DNA of 64,000 nt, from positions 54,414 to 118,413 of the forward strand of contig NZ_MKSQ01000013.1 of assembly GCF_001898115.1 (NCBI RefSeq). The letters are read 5' to 3'. The translations under genes were made by a program, and so were the position numbers. Positions within the stretch are counted from its first letter, which is position 1. Each line of letters starts with the position of its first letter. Positions 9,558 to 18,609 of the stretch are shown piece by piece. The stretch comes from Allobosea sp. 67-29 (GTDB taxonomy: Bacteria > Pseudomonadota > Alphaproteobacteria > Rhizobiales > Beijerinckiaceae). The notes below the pieces were generated by a model. That model ran no database searches. It had not been told where the DNA came from and worked only from the letters and a program-made list of their open reading frames with translations.

Positions 9558-9583
9558 AAAAACGCAAATATGAGGAGGGAGGC

Positions 9584-10513
9584 TTGGAGCGCTTCGACTG
9601 GGACGATCTGCGTTTCTTTCTCGCGGTGGCGCGCTCCGGGCGCCTCACGGCGGCGGCCCGCCGTCTCGGTGCGGACCATGCCACCGTCTCGCGCCGCATC
9701 ACCTCGCTGGAGGAGGCGCTGAAGGCCAAGCTGTTCGAGCGCCGCCCCCAGGGTTACACGCTGACGGCGCATGGCGAGCGTCTGCTCGCCAAGGCCGAGA
9801 GCATGGAGACCGAGGCGCTCGCGATCCAGAGCGATATCGGCGGCGCCGACATGGCGCTCTCCGGCACGGTCCGGATCGGCGCGCCGGACGGCTTCGGCAC
9901 CGCCTTCCTCGCGCCGCGGCTCGCGGTCTTCGCCAGGGCCTTTCCCGGGCTGGAGATCCAGCTCATCGCAATGCCGCGCCTGCTCTCCTTGTCGAAGCGC
10001 GAGGCCGATGTCGCGATCACGCTCGCGCCGCCGAAGGAGGGCAAGGTGGTGGCGCGCAAGCTCGCCGACTATCGCCTCGGCCTCTACGCTTCACGGGATT
10101 ATCTTGCCGCGATGCCGCCGGTGACGAAGCCCGACGATCTCTTCGAGCACCGCATCATCGGCTATATCGACGACCTGATCTTCTCGCCGGAGCTCGATTA
10201 TCTCGACGAGGTCGCCAAGGGATTGCGCGCCCATGTCCAGAGTTCGAGTGTGATTGCGCAGATGAATGCGGTGGTGGCGGGGGCCGGCATCGGCGTCATC
10301 CACCATTTCATGGCTCACGATGACCCCCGGCTCGTGCCGGTCCTGCCCGAGGCGGTGCAGATCACGCGGTCCTTCTGGCTCCTGGTCCACGCCGACCTCA
10401 AGGACGTGGCGCGGGTGCGCGCGATCGTCGATTTCGTCGTCCGCGAGGCCAAGGCGGCTCGATCGCTCCTGATGGGCGAGGCGAAGCCGGAGCTGCGATC
10501 GGCGGCGGAGTAA
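9584..10513 (+). CDS. LysR family transcriptional regulator
   Basis: Regulator of 309 aa starting at a TTG preceded by AGGAGGGAGG; the track start at 9458 would overlap the mmsA start and its extra 42 residues are not LysR-like. The N-terminal winged helix-turn-helix (FDWDDLRFFLAVARSGRL, then AARRLGADHATVSRRITSLE) is residues 3-60; the effector-binding domain begins near residue 90. It is divergent from mmsA and so probably controls the valine operon, possibly responding to a pathway intermediate. Confidence 0.88.
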   Translation: MERFDWDDLRFFLAVARSGRLTAAARRLGADHATVSRRITSLEEALKAKLFERRPQGYTLTAHGERLLAKAESMETEALAIQSDIGGADMALSGTVRIGAPDGFGTAFLAPRLAVFARAFPGLEIQLIAMPRLLSLSKREADVAITLAPPKEGKVVARKLADYRLGLYASRDYLAAMPPVTKPDDLFEHRIIGYIDDLIFSPELDYLDEVAKGLRAHVQSSSVIAQMNAVVAGAGIGVIHHFMAHDDPRLVPVLPEAVQITRSFWLLVHADLKDVARVRAIVDFVVREAKAARSLLMGEAKPELRSAAE

Positions 10514-10554
10514 CCGGCCGGTCGGAGAGGCGCGGTCGGAGCAACCTTGGCGGT

Positions 10555-11862
10555 CTAGGCTTCCGCAACCGCGGAGCAGACCCGGTTGCGTCCCTCCTGC
10601 TTGGCGGCATAGAGCGCCCGGTCGGCCCGGTTGAGGCTGGCGCCGAGTTTCTCGGCACCGCTGATCTCGGTGACGCCGATGGAGACTGTGAGGGTCATTT
10701 CCTCGCCGGCCAGCATCAATGGTTGGCGGGCGATCTCCCGGCGGATCTCCTCGGCCAGGCGGCAGGCCTCGTCGAGACCGGCGCCGGCGAACAGGATCGC
10801 GAATTCCTCGCCGCCGACCCTCGCCAGCAGATTGGTCTCGCGCTCGGCCAGACGGCTGAGATTGCGGGCGACCGCGTCCAGAACCTGGTCTCCGCCGTCA
10901 TGCCCGTGACGGTCGTTCATCTGCTTGAAGTGGTCGATGTCGAGAAGGGCGATCGAGACTGGAAACCCGCCTTGCCGCGCGGTTTCGACCAGGGCCGGAC
11001 CATGCTCGAAGAAATGGCGGCGGTTGAACAGGTTGGTGAGATAGTCCCGGGCCGCGAGCTCCTGCAGCCGCTTGAGCCGGATCAGCGTCTCGACATTCGA
11101 GGCGATGCGGCACTGCAGCTCCTCGAGCACGAAGGGACGTGAGACGAAGTCATGCGCGCCGGCCTTGAGGAAGCCGGCTGAGGTCTGTCTGTCGGTCGAG
11201 GACGAGATGCCGATCAGGCGGACCTTGGGATGGCGCCGCCGGATCCGGCGGGCGAGTTCGAAGCCGTCCATGTCGGGCATGTAGTAGTCGCTGACGACGA
11301 GCTCCAGATCGGGATTGGCGTCGAGCAGGGAAAGCGCCTCGGCGCCGGAACCGGCTTCGACCACGACATATTGCTGGATCGACAGCATCCGCGCGAGCAC
11401 CTTGCGGGTGGTGCGCGTGTCGTCCACGACGAGGATGCGGGTGTTCCGGTTGTCGAGCGCGCGCTTGACGGTCGCGACGAGGTTGCCGAGCGCGAATTCA
11501 TTGTCCTTCAGGACATAGTCGATGATCTCGCGCTCCATGACGCGTCCGCGCGTGGCGAGGTCGAAGGTCGCGGTAAAGACGACGGTCGGGATGCCGTGGG
11601 CGACGGTCCAGTCGAGAGCCTCGCCGCGGGGCGCATCCGGCAGGTTGAGATCGACCACCGCGATCGCATAGGCTCCGGGCGCCGCGACGATCAACTCGCT
11701 GAGGTCCTTGAGCGAGGCGCAGGTGGTGACGGGAAGCCCGGTTTCCGCTTCGAGGAACTGCCGCAGGGCGATCGAGAATGTGCGCGAGTCCTCGATCACG
11801 AGGATTCCGCGCCCGTCCTTTTCGGGGTGATGATCCACAATCGCCGTCGTCAAAGCATTCAT
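10555..11862 (-). CDS. pleD: PleD-like response regulator diguanylate cyclase (REC-REC-GGDEF)
   Basis: 435-aa protein with two receiver domains and a GGDEF domain making cyclic di-GMP. REC1 (about 18-137) has Asp71 and Lys119 for phosphorylation. REC2 (about 142-260) has Asp192 in SDYYMPDMDG, but the conserved Lys is Arg242 (VSRPF). The GGDEF domain (about 270-430) has DYLTNLFNRR and an intact GGEEF at 350-354, so it should be active. The allosteric inhibition site RxxD upstream of GGEEF reads RETN (341-344). It lies convergent to the LysR gene and downstream of the ABC genes. No divK gene is seen beside it. Confidence 0.9.
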   Translation of the reverse strand: MNALTTAIVDHHPEKDGRGILVIEDSRTFSIALRQFLEAETGLPVTTCASLKDLSELIVAAPGAYAIAVVDLNLPDAPRGEALDWTVAHGIPTVVFTATFDLATRGRVMEREIIDYVLKDNEFALGNLVATVKRALDNRNTRILVVDDTRTTRKVLARMLSIQQYVVVEAGSGAEALSLLDANPDLELVVSDYYMPDMDGFELARRIRRRHPKVRLIGISSSTDRQTSAGFLKAGAHDFVSRPFVLEELQCRIASNVETLIRLKRLQELAARDYLTNLFNRRHFFEHGPALVETARQGGFPVSIALLDIDHFKQMNDRHGHDGGDQVLDAVARNLSRLAERETNLLARVGGEEFAILFAGAGLDEACRLAEEIRREIARQPLMLAGEEMTLTVSIGVTEISGAEKLGASLNRADRALYAAKQEGRNRVCSAVAEA

Positions 11863-11938
11863 GCTCCATCTACGGCGTCGCCAAGTTTAATTTTCCGTCA
11901 CGATCGTTGCGCGAGGGCCTCGCGGAGCGAGCGGTTCT

Positions 11939-13687
11939 CTAGATGCGCCACGGCAGCACGTTCGGCGGGAGGCGGCGGCCGAGAAGATCCAGCAGCAACA
12001 TCGCCGCGAGGATGACGGCGGAGGCGCTGATTGCGATGGCGGCAGCCTCCCCGGCAAGCCCGGCTTCCTTGAGGCTGAACAGCACGACCCCGAGCGTCTC
12101 CGTTCCGGAGGACCACAGGAGCGCCGAGACGGTCAGTTCGTTGAACGCGATCAGGAAGACCATCAGGGCCGAGACCGCGGCGGCGGGCGCGAGGATCGGC
12201 GCGACGATGAAGCGCAGCATCTGCCAGAGGCCGGCGCCGTCGAGCCGGGCTGCTTCCTCATGATGCGCCTCGATCTGCGCCATGGCCGCCAGCGGGGCTT
12301 TCAGGGCCAAGGGCAGGAAGCGCGCAAGATAGGCGAAGAGGATGATGAACGGCGTGCCGTAGAGGCTGATGCCGATGCCGGGCAGGGGCCGCAGGAAAAG
12401 CAGAATGCAGGCGATCGCCAGCACCACGCCGGGCAGGGCGTAAGGCAATTCCACGACGAGCTCGGCCGCGCGCCTGAGCTTGCCCATCCGCCGTTCGAGC
12501 CCGTAGGCGAAGGCGATCGAGCCGAGCGAGAGCAGGGCCGCGGCCGTGGCCGCGAACCAGAACGAGTTCCAGAAGGCTCGGATGGTGACGGCCTGCCGGA
12601 ACAGGACCTCGGCAAACTTGTCGAAGGTCAGGCTGTGCCAGGTGAGCGGCACGCCCAGCGCGGGCGTGAGGGCCTCGCTCAGCAGTGCGGCGAAGGGGAG
12701 GCAGAGTTTGACGGCGAGCAGCAGGCAAAGCGCGGCCGTGACGAGGCCGCGGGCCGGGCCGAGCCGCCAATAGGGTTCGAGCGGTCGTTCGATCTCGACC
12801 TTGCCGCCCCGGCGGCGGGAGACCACCATGCCCGCCAGGATGCCGAGCGCCGCCACCATGCCGACGAGCAGAGCCAGCGCAGCGGCCTCCGGCAGGCTTT
12901 CGGGGCCGAAGCTGGAGAGCCGGCGATAGATCAGCGTCGGCAAGGTGAGGTAGTTCACCGGCAGTCCGAGCAGGGCGGGGATGCCGAAATTGCCGACGCC
13001 GGCCACGAAGGCGATCAGTCCCGCCGCGATGAGTTGCGGCCGCAGCACCGGCAGCACGATGCGCGCCGTGATGGTCGCCGGCCCGGCGCCTTCCATCTGC
13101 GCCGCCTCGACGAGCGAATGCGGGATGCTGCGCAGCCCCGTCCAGAGCGTGATCGCGACGAGTGGCGCATGGTGCAGCGCCATGACCAGGATGATGCCGC
13201 CGCGCCCGAGCAACGGGTTCGTCGTCCCCGGCTCAGGCGCGAGCCCCAGCAGCATCAGCACCTGCGAATTCGGCGCGAGCAGGCTGAGGAAGGCGAGTGC
13301 CGCGACCTGCGGGGCGATCATCATCGAGAAGACGAAGCCGAAGGCGAGCGGCCGCTTGCCGCGGACGTCGGTGACGCCCAGCGCCAAGGCCGTGACGGTG
13401 CCGATCGCGAGCGCGCCCAGCGCCGAGAAGAAGGAGGTGTCGAGCGTATGCAGCGTCGCGGCGACCGCCGCCCGGCTCGTCAGGGCCTCGACGGCGATGG
13501 CCGGTGCGAGCTGCCAGCCTGGCGCGACGGCGGCAAGGAGGAGGCGCAGGAACGGCAGCCCGCCGAAGAGCACGGCGGCCGCGACGACAAGCGCGGGCAA
13601 CCCCGCTTCGGCCGGCATCAGGAATTGCGGAAGCCGGAGCGCGGGCGCGCGCTCCGGCTTCCGCGACTGACGCAGGACGAGCGTCAT
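11939..13687 (-). CDS. ABC transporter permease, two fused permease domains (FbpB/AfuB-like)
   Basis: Inner-membrane permease of 582 aa with two tandem BPD-type domains, typical of ferric iron, thiamine or 2-aminoethylphosphonate importers. Each half has an EAA loop: EAAQMEGAGPATITARIVLP in the first and EAARLDGAGLWQMLRFIVAP in the second. About twelve hydrophobic segments are visible. It lies 31 bp downstream of the binding-protein gene and is surely its partner. No ABC ATPase gene is next to it; the next gene is pleD, so the ATPase must come from elsewhere. Confidence 0.88.
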   Translation of the reverse strand: MTLVLRQSRKPERAPALRLPQFLMPAEAGLPALVVAAAVLFGGLPFLRLLLAAVAPGWQLAPAIAVEALTSRAAVAATLHTLDTSFFSALGALAIGTVTALALGVTDVRGKRPLAFGFVFSMMIAPQVAALAFLSLLAPNSQVLMLLGLAPEPGTTNPLLGRGGIILVMALHHAPLVAITLWTGLRSIPHSLVEAAQMEGAGPATITARIVLPVLRPQLIAAGLIAFVAGVGNFGIPALLGLPVNYLTLPTLIYRRLSSFGPESLPEAAALALLVGMVAALGILAGMVVSRRRGGKVEIERPLEPYWRLGPARGLVTAALCLLLAVKLCLPFAALLSEALTPALGVPLTWHSLTFDKFAEVLFRQAVTIRAFWNSFWFAATAAALLSLGSIAFAYGLERRMGKLRRAAELVVELPYALPGVVLAIACILLFLRPLPGIGISLYGTPFIILFAYLARFLPLALKAPLAAMAQIEAHHEEAARLDGAGLWQMLRFIVAPILAPAAAVSALMVFLIAFNELTVSALLWSSGTETLGVVLFSLKEAGLAGEAAAIAISASAVILAAMLLLDLLGRRLPPNVLPWRI

Positions 13688-13718
13688 CGCGCCCGATGCC
13701 CGGCAGGCAAGCTTGCCC

Positions 13719-14708
13719 TCATTCGAAGATCGAGCCGAAGTGCTTGCGAGCGGCGGCCGATTCCGCGAGCGCCTTGGCCGCGTCGAACGGCATCAGCTTG
13801 ATGGCGTCGCGGGCCGGATATCCCGCCGGCAACGCGACGTCGGGACGAGCCGGGACGTAGCCCTGCTTCAGCGCGACTTCCTGTCCCTCCTTCGAGAGCA
13901 CGAAATCGATGAATGCGTGAGCCGCCGCGCTGTTCTTGGTGCCCTTGAGCACGGCCACCGGCTCGCTGACCGAGGACACGCCTTCTACGGGGAAGACGAA
14001 GGCGACCGGCGCACCCTTGGCCTTCTCGCGGATCGGCATGAAGTCGACGATCATGCCGTAGAGCTTCTCACCGGTGGCGACCTGACGCAGGATGTCGCCA
14101 TTGGCGCCGGCGGCCACCGTGCCGTTGTCCTTGAGGGCCTCGTAGTATTTCCAGCCGTCCTTGAGGTTGCTGGTCAGCGTGATGGTGTGGATCAGGGCGG
14201 CGCCGGAATTCAGCGGGCTCGGCATAGCGATCTGGTTCTTCGCCTCCGGCCTGGTGAGATCGAGCCAGCTCTTGGGCTGCATCGTCGCCTTGGTATTGTA
14301 GACGATGCCGGTGGTGATCAGCTTGGTCGCGAACCAGAACTTGGCCGGATCATGGATGCCGGCGGGATAGGCCGAGACGTCGGCCTTGTCGTAGGCTTCG
14401 AGTCGGCCTTCCTTCTTCAGCCCTTCCATTGTCACGGAATCGGCGATCAGCAGCACGTCGGCCTGCGGCGCGCCGGCCTCGAACTCGGCCCTGAGCTTGG
14501 CCAGGATGCGCGGCGTTCCATCCCTCACGAAGGAGATGTCCACCTTCGGATACTTCGCCTTGAAGGCGTCGATGGTCTGCTGGGCGTCGGTGTTGGGCTG
14601 GCTCGTATAGAGCACGAGCTTGCCCTCGACGCCCTCCGCCCTGGCGCCGAATGTCGCGACGAGGAGGCCGGCTGCCACCGTGAGGGCGCCCAATGCCTTG
14701 CGCTGCAT
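13719..14708 (-). CDS. ABC transporter substrate-binding protein (Fe3+/AfuA-like family)
   Basis: Periplasmic binding protein of 329 aa with a Sec signal peptide (MQRKALGALTVAAGLLVATFG, cleavage after ARA). I choose the ATG at 14708 because GGAG lies 6 bases before it; the track start at 14720 is upstream of that site. The mature part begins GKLVLYTSQPNTDAQQ, as in iron-type and aminoethylphosphonate-type extracellular binding proteins (SBP type 2). I do not see a tyrosine pair that would prove ferric iron binding, so the ligand is open. Confidence 0.85.
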   Translation of the reverse strand: MQRKALGALTVAAGLLVATFGARAEGVEGKLVLYTSQPNTDAQQTIDAFKAKYPKVDISFVRDGTPRILAKLRAEFEAGAPQADVLLIADSVTMEGLKKEGRLEAYDKADVSAYPAGIHDPAKFWFATKLITTGIVYNTKATMQPKSWLDLTRPEAKNQIAMPSPLNSGAALIHTITLTSNLKDGWKYYEALKDNGTVAAGANGDILRQVATGEKLYGMIVDFMPIREKAKGAPVAFVFPVEGVSSVSEPVAVLKGTKNSAAAHAFIDFVLSKEGQEVALKQGYVPARPDVALPAGYPARDAIKLMPFDAAKALAESAAARKHFGSIFE

Positions 14709-14913
14709 GTTGTTCTCCATCTCTGCCCGCGTCTGCGGATGGCGCTGCGGGTAGACCCTGCGCGTGACAGTTCCGTGAAGCTCGTGTGGTAAATGGCCGC
14801 CCAGCGCGTGTCACCCGTGCGCATCGCCGGATTGCCATCCCGGGCTCGCAATGGCAGGTCAGAGACGCCACATTGCAGGCAGGTGTTCACGTTCAAGAAG
14901 CCGGGAACAGATC

Positions 14914-15867
14914 ATGTCTTCCAAGCTCGACCAGCTCCGCGAGATGACCACCGTCGTCGCCGATACCGGTGACATCGAGGCGGTGCGTCGGCTCAAGCCC
15001 GTGGACTGCACCACCAATCCGACGCTGCTGTTCAAGGCGGTCGAGACCCCGGCCTACGCTCACCTCGTCGAGGAGGCGATCGGCTGGGGACGGAAGCAGG
15101 GAGGCGGCGAGAAGGCGGTCCAGGCCGTCTGCGATCGCCTGGCCGTGAGCTTCGGAACCGAGCTGACCAAGATCGTGCCCGGTCGCGTCTCGACCGAGGT
15201 CGATGCCGACCTGTCCTTCGACGGCAAGGCGACGATCGACAAGGCGCGGGCCATCATCGCCGCCTACAAGGAGCGCGGGGTCGAGAAGGAGAGAATCCTG
15301 ATCAAGATTGCCTCGACCTGGGAAGGGCTGCAGGCCGCCAAGGTGCTGCAGGGAGAAGGCATCGACTGCAACCTGACGCTGCTTTTCGCGTTGCCGCAGG
15401 CTGTCGCCGCCGCCGATGCGAGGGCGTTCCTGATCTCGCCCTTCGTCGGTCGCATCCTCGATTGGCACGTCAAGGCAGGCGGAGGGCCCTACACCGCGGA
15501 GACCGACCCCGGCGTCGTTTCGGTACGCAGCATCTACGCCTACTACAAGACCTACGGGATCGACACGGTGGTGATGGGCGCCTCATTCCGCAATACCGGC
15601 GAGATCGAGGCGCTGGCCGGCTGCGACCGGTTGACCATCGGCCCCGGCCTCCTCGACGAACTCGCCGCCGCGACCGGAACCCTGCCGCGCCAGCTCGACC
15701 CGGAGGCGCCCGGCAAGGCGCCCGCGAAGCTCTCGCTCGATGAGAAGGCCTTCCGTTTCGCCATGAACGAGGACGCGATGGCGACCGAGAAGCTGGCCGA
15801 GGGCATTCGCGGCTTCGTCAAGGATCTGCGCAGCCTGCGCAAGCTCGTCACCGAAAAGCTCGCCTGA
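14914..15867 (+). CDS. tal: Transaldolase (TalB type)
   Basis: Pentose-phosphate enzyme moving a dihydroxyacetone unit between sugar phosphates. 317 aa from the ATG at 14914, the normal length of TalB-type enzymes. Conserved: [26 protein letters not shown] at the N-terminus, the Schiff-base lysine in [15 protein letters not shown] and [21 protein letters not shown]. The track start (14851) adds 21 residues unlike the family. The SDR gene follows after 3 bp, so the two genes are one transcription unit. Confidence 0.93.
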   Translation: MSSKLDQLREMTTVVADTGDIEAVRRLKPVDCTTNPTLLFKAVETPAYAHLVEEAIGWGRKQGGGEKAVQAVCDRLAVSFGTELTKIVPGRVSTEVDADLSFDGKATIDKARAIIAAYKERGVEKERILIKIASTWEGLQAAKVLQGEGIDCNLTLLFALPQAVAAADARAFLISPFVGRILDWHVKAGGGPYTAETDPGVVSVRSIYAYYKTYGIDTVVMGASFRNTGEIEALAGCDRLTIGPGLLDELAAATGTLPRQLDPEAPGKAPAKLSLDEKAFRFAMNEDAMATEKLAEGIRGFVKDLRSLRKLVTEKLA

Positions 15868-15870
15868 GCA

Positions 15871-16581
15871 ATGGCGCAAGCGCGGATCGCCGTCGTCACC
15901 GGCGGCGCCAAGGGCATCGGCGCGGCGGTCGCCGCCAGGCTCGCGCAGGACGGGTTGACGCCTGTCGTCTGGGATCTCGCGGCCCCGATCGCCGCGGGAC
16001 CGGCTCACATTCGCTGCGATGTCGCCGACGAGGCGTCGGTTGCGGCCGCGACGGCCGCCACCGAGCGCGAGCACGGTCCGATCGGCGTTCTCGTCAACAA
16101 CGCCGGGCTCACCGGGCCCTCGACCACGGTCGCGGAGACGCCGGCGGCGCAGTGGCGGAAGATCCAGGCCGTCAATCTCGACGGGACCTTCCTGTGCTCG
16201 CGCGCCGTCGCGGCGATGATGGTGCCGCGCGGCTACGGCCGTATCGTCAACATCGCCTCGCTCGCCGGCAAGGAGGGCACGCCGACGCTTTCGGCCTACA
16301 GCGCCGCCAAGGCCGGTGTCATCGCGCTGACCAAGGCCCACGGCAAGGAACTCGCCGGAACCGGGGTCCTGGTCAATGCCGTCGCTCCGGCCGCGATCGA
16401 GACCGAGTTGCTTCAGCAGATGAGCCGGGAGACCGTTCAGACGATGATCGACAAGAGTCCGCTGAAGCGCCTCGGCACCGTCGAGGAGCTGGCCGAGCTC
16501 GTCGCCTGGCTGGCGAGCGGACGCTGCAGCTTCTCGACCGGCGCGGTCTTCGATCTGTCCGGCGGCCGCGCGACCTATTGA
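15871..16581 (+). CDS. Short-chain dehydrogenase/reductase
   Basis: Classical SDR of 236 aa. Cofactor motif TGGAKGIG (residues 10-17), NNAG near residue 75, catalytic Ser and the YSAAK Tyr/Lys pair near residue 147-151. Immediately downstream of the transaldolase gene (3-bp gap). The substrate is not known. Coupling to a transaldolase suggests a sugar, sugar acid or sugar alcohol, but FabG-like activity is also possible. Confidence 0.85.
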   Translation: MAQARIAVVTGGAKGIGAAVAARLAQDGLTPVVWDLAAPIAAGPAHIRCDVADEASVAAATAATEREHGPIGVLVNNAGLTGPSTTVAETPAAQWRKIQAVNLDGTFLCSRAVAAMMVPRGYGRIVNIASLAGKEGTPTLSAYSAAKAGVIALTKAHGKELAGTGVLVNAVAPAAIETELLQQMSRETVQTMIDKSPLKRLGTVEELAELVAWLASGRCSFSTGAVFDLSGGRATY

Positions 16582-16689
16582 AACAGGGGCCGCGGCGCCG
16601 ATTGACGCGGCGGTGGCGCGGGTTTCTCATGGCTGGGTCTGACAGGCGGTCCCGATCGTCGGCGGCTGCCTCCAACGGAGCCGGTCGCC

Positions 16690-17295
16690 ATGAGCACGCC
16701 CTCTGAAACCTCCGCGCATCAACCCGCTTCCCTCGGCACCCATCTCGTCCCCCTCCGGCGCAACTGGGGCTGGCTGATGGCGGAGGGCATAGTCCTGATC
16801 ATCCTCGGAGTCCTCGGGCTTGGCGCCGTGGCGCTGCTCAGCCTCGCCAGCGCGATCTGGTTCGGCGCGATGATCTTCGTCGGCGGCGTCGTCGTGCTGA
16901 TCGACGCCTTTCGTCACCAGGGCTGGCGCAGCCGCCTCTGGCACATCCTGATCGGAGCGCTGTACCTCGCCGTCGGCGTGATGACCTTCGTCAATCCGCT
17001 GCTCGCGACGGCCTCGCTGACGCTCCTCGTCGGCGCTGCCCTGGTCGCGACCGGCGTGCTTCGTCTGATCGTCGCCTTCCAGAATCGGCAACTGCCTTAT
17101 TGGACGTGGGTGGCGCTCTCGGGGGTGCTGTCGCTGCTGCTCGGAGGCATGATCCTGATGCAGTGGCCGGGCTCGAGCCTCTGGGTGCTCGGCACCTTCC
17201 TCGCCATCGAGCTGATCTTCCAGGGCTGGGCGGCGATCGCGCTTGCGCGGGCCATCCGTTCGACCTTCGACGGCGTCATCACGAAGCGGAACTGA
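16690..17295 (+). CDS. HdeD family membrane protein (DUF308)
   Basis: 201-aa inner-membrane protein with about six transmembrane helices in the paired-helix pattern of HdeD proteins (WLMAEGIVLIILGVLGLGAVALL, then GALYLAVGVMTFVNPLLA, then LSGVLSLLLGGMILMQWPGSS). In enterobacteria HdeD is linked to acid resistance at high cell density; here the role is unproven. GGAG is 9 bases before the ATG. The gene is downstream of the SDR gene with a 108-bp gap. Confidence 0.85.
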   Translation: MSTPSETSAHQPASLGTHLVPLRRNWGWLMAEGIVLIILGVLGLGAVALLSLASAIWFGAMIFVGGVVVLIDAFRHQGWRSRLWHILIGALYLAVGVMTFVNPLLATASLTLLVGAALVATGVLRLIVAFQNRQLPYWTWVALSGVLSLLLGGMILMQWPGSSLWVLGTFLAIELIFQGWAAIALARAIRSTFDGVITKRN

Positions 17296-17415
17296 GAGCT
17301 TTCGCCGGCGGTTTGTCGGGCCGTTTCACCTTTGCGTGTAGCGGCGCTTTTCACCATGCTTTTCCCTCGAAGCGGTGCGAGCTTGCGGGCCTCGCATGGC
17401 TCCCCGGTATTCATC

Positions 17416-17979
17416 ATGCTCCGCACTGCTGCATCCGCTCTTTCCGTCCTGCTGTTCACGCTGCCGCTGCAGGCGCAGTCGAACTGGAACTTCGACCGCG
17501 CGGCGACCCAGATCGCCTTCGTGGGGCATCGATTCGGCGCGGTCGTCACCAACGGCCGCTTCGAGCACTATGACGGCACCTTCGCGATCGATTTCGACCA
17601 TCCCGAGAAGAGCCGCATCAAGGTCACGCTGGACACGGCCTCCATCAAGGCAGGTTCGGCGCTGGTGGATGGCTTCATCACCGGGGCGAGCATGCTCGAC
17701 AGCGCACGGTTTCCGACAGCGACATTCGTCTCCGACAGCGTGATCCGGACTGGCGAGCGCGGCCTCGACATCCGGGGCCGCCTCACGATCAAGGGTATGA
17801 CGCATCCGTTTCAGGTGAGCGTGATGATCGACGGCGATGTCGACGGCGCCCGACATGGCGATGCCTTGCCGTTCCACGCCAGCGGCAGCTTCCTGCGCCC
17901 CGCCTATGACATCGGCCGCGACGTCAACATCGTGGACGACCAGATCGACATCGAGATCAGGGGCCGGCTGGCGCGATGA
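17416..17979 (+). CDS. YceI family periplasmic protein
   Basis: 187-aa secreted protein. I start at the ATG at 17416 because it gives a clean signal peptide, MLRTAASALSVLLFTLPLQAQS; the track start (17332) adds an unsuitable N-terminus. The mature part has the YceI lipocalin-like pattern: SNWNFDRAATQIAFVGHRFG, NGRFEHYDGTFAIDFDHPE, FPTATFVSD, LTIKGMTHPFQVSV. YceI proteins bind isoprenoid lipids such as quinones in the periplasm. It is followed by a cytochrome b561 gene, a frequent partner. Confidence 0.9.
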   Translation: MLRTAASALSVLLFTLPLQAQSNWNFDRAATQIAFVGHRFGAVVTNGRFEHYDGTFAIDFDHPEKSRIKVTLDTASIKAGSALVDGFITGASMLDSARFPTATFVSDSVIRTGERGLDIRGRLTIKGMTHPFQVSVMIDGDVDGARHGDALPFHASGSFLRPAYDIGRDVNIVDDQIDIEIRGRLAR

Positions 17980-18009
17980 GCGCGTAGCCGGGGCCTATTG
18001 TCGGACGAG

Positions 18010-18603
18010 ATGGATATCAAGTCGCATCGGGACGGCACCGGACGGGGTGCCGAGAGCAAGCCGAGGCGCTGGCACCCGGCCAGCGTCGCCTTGCACTGGT
18101 TGACCTTCCTGCTGATCCTGTTCCAGTTCTGGGTTTCCGGCCCCATGTTGGATGAGAAGCGTGATTTGCTCTCGCGCTTCGAGTTCTATCAGCTTCACAA
18201 ATCCGTCGGGCTGACCATCGCGGCTTTCGTGATCCTGCGGCTCGTCCTGCGTCTTGCGGTGCGCCAGCCCGGTCCCGACAGTGCAGATCCCTGGTTGCGC
18301 CGTTCCGCCGGCCTGGTTCACGGCGCACTCTATCTCTGCCTCTGCGCCCTGCCGGTCACCGGCCTCCTGATGGCTGCCGCGGCGCCGATCGAGATTCCAA
18401 CGCTCTATTTCGGATTGTTCCGCGTGCCGCATCCGCTTGGCCCGGACCCCGCCATCTACCGGCGGATGCTGTGGTTGCACCATCAAACGGGCAACATCCT
18501 GATCGCTTTGGGCAGCGTCCACGTCGCGGCGGTCGCCTGTCATATGCTGCTCTGGCGGGACGGGCTGCTCGGCCGGATGTGGTTCGGCCGGCGCTGGCAG
18601 TAG
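18010..18603 (+). CDS. Cytochrome b561 family protein
   Basis: Di-haem b membrane protein of about 197 aa, expected to pass electrons between quinol and periplasmic acceptors. Four transmembrane helices with histidine ligands: WHPASVALHW at the first, LHKSVG before the second, GLVHGALYL in the third and HHQTGNILIALGSVHVAA in the fourth. The start is uncertain: a TTG at 17998 or the ATG at 18010. It follows yceI by about 30 bp and probably works with it. Confidence 0.88.
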   Translation: MDIKSHRDGTGRGAESKPRRWHPASVALHWLTFLLILFQFWVSGPMLDEKRDLLSRFEFYQLHKSVGLTIAAFVILRLVLRLAVRQPGPDSADPWLRRSAGLVHGALYLCLCALPVTGLLMAAAAPIEIPTLYFGLFRVPHPLGPDPAIYRRMLWLHHQTGNILIALGSVHVAAVACHMLLWRDGLLGRMWFGRRWQ

Positions 18604-18609
18604 AGCTCT

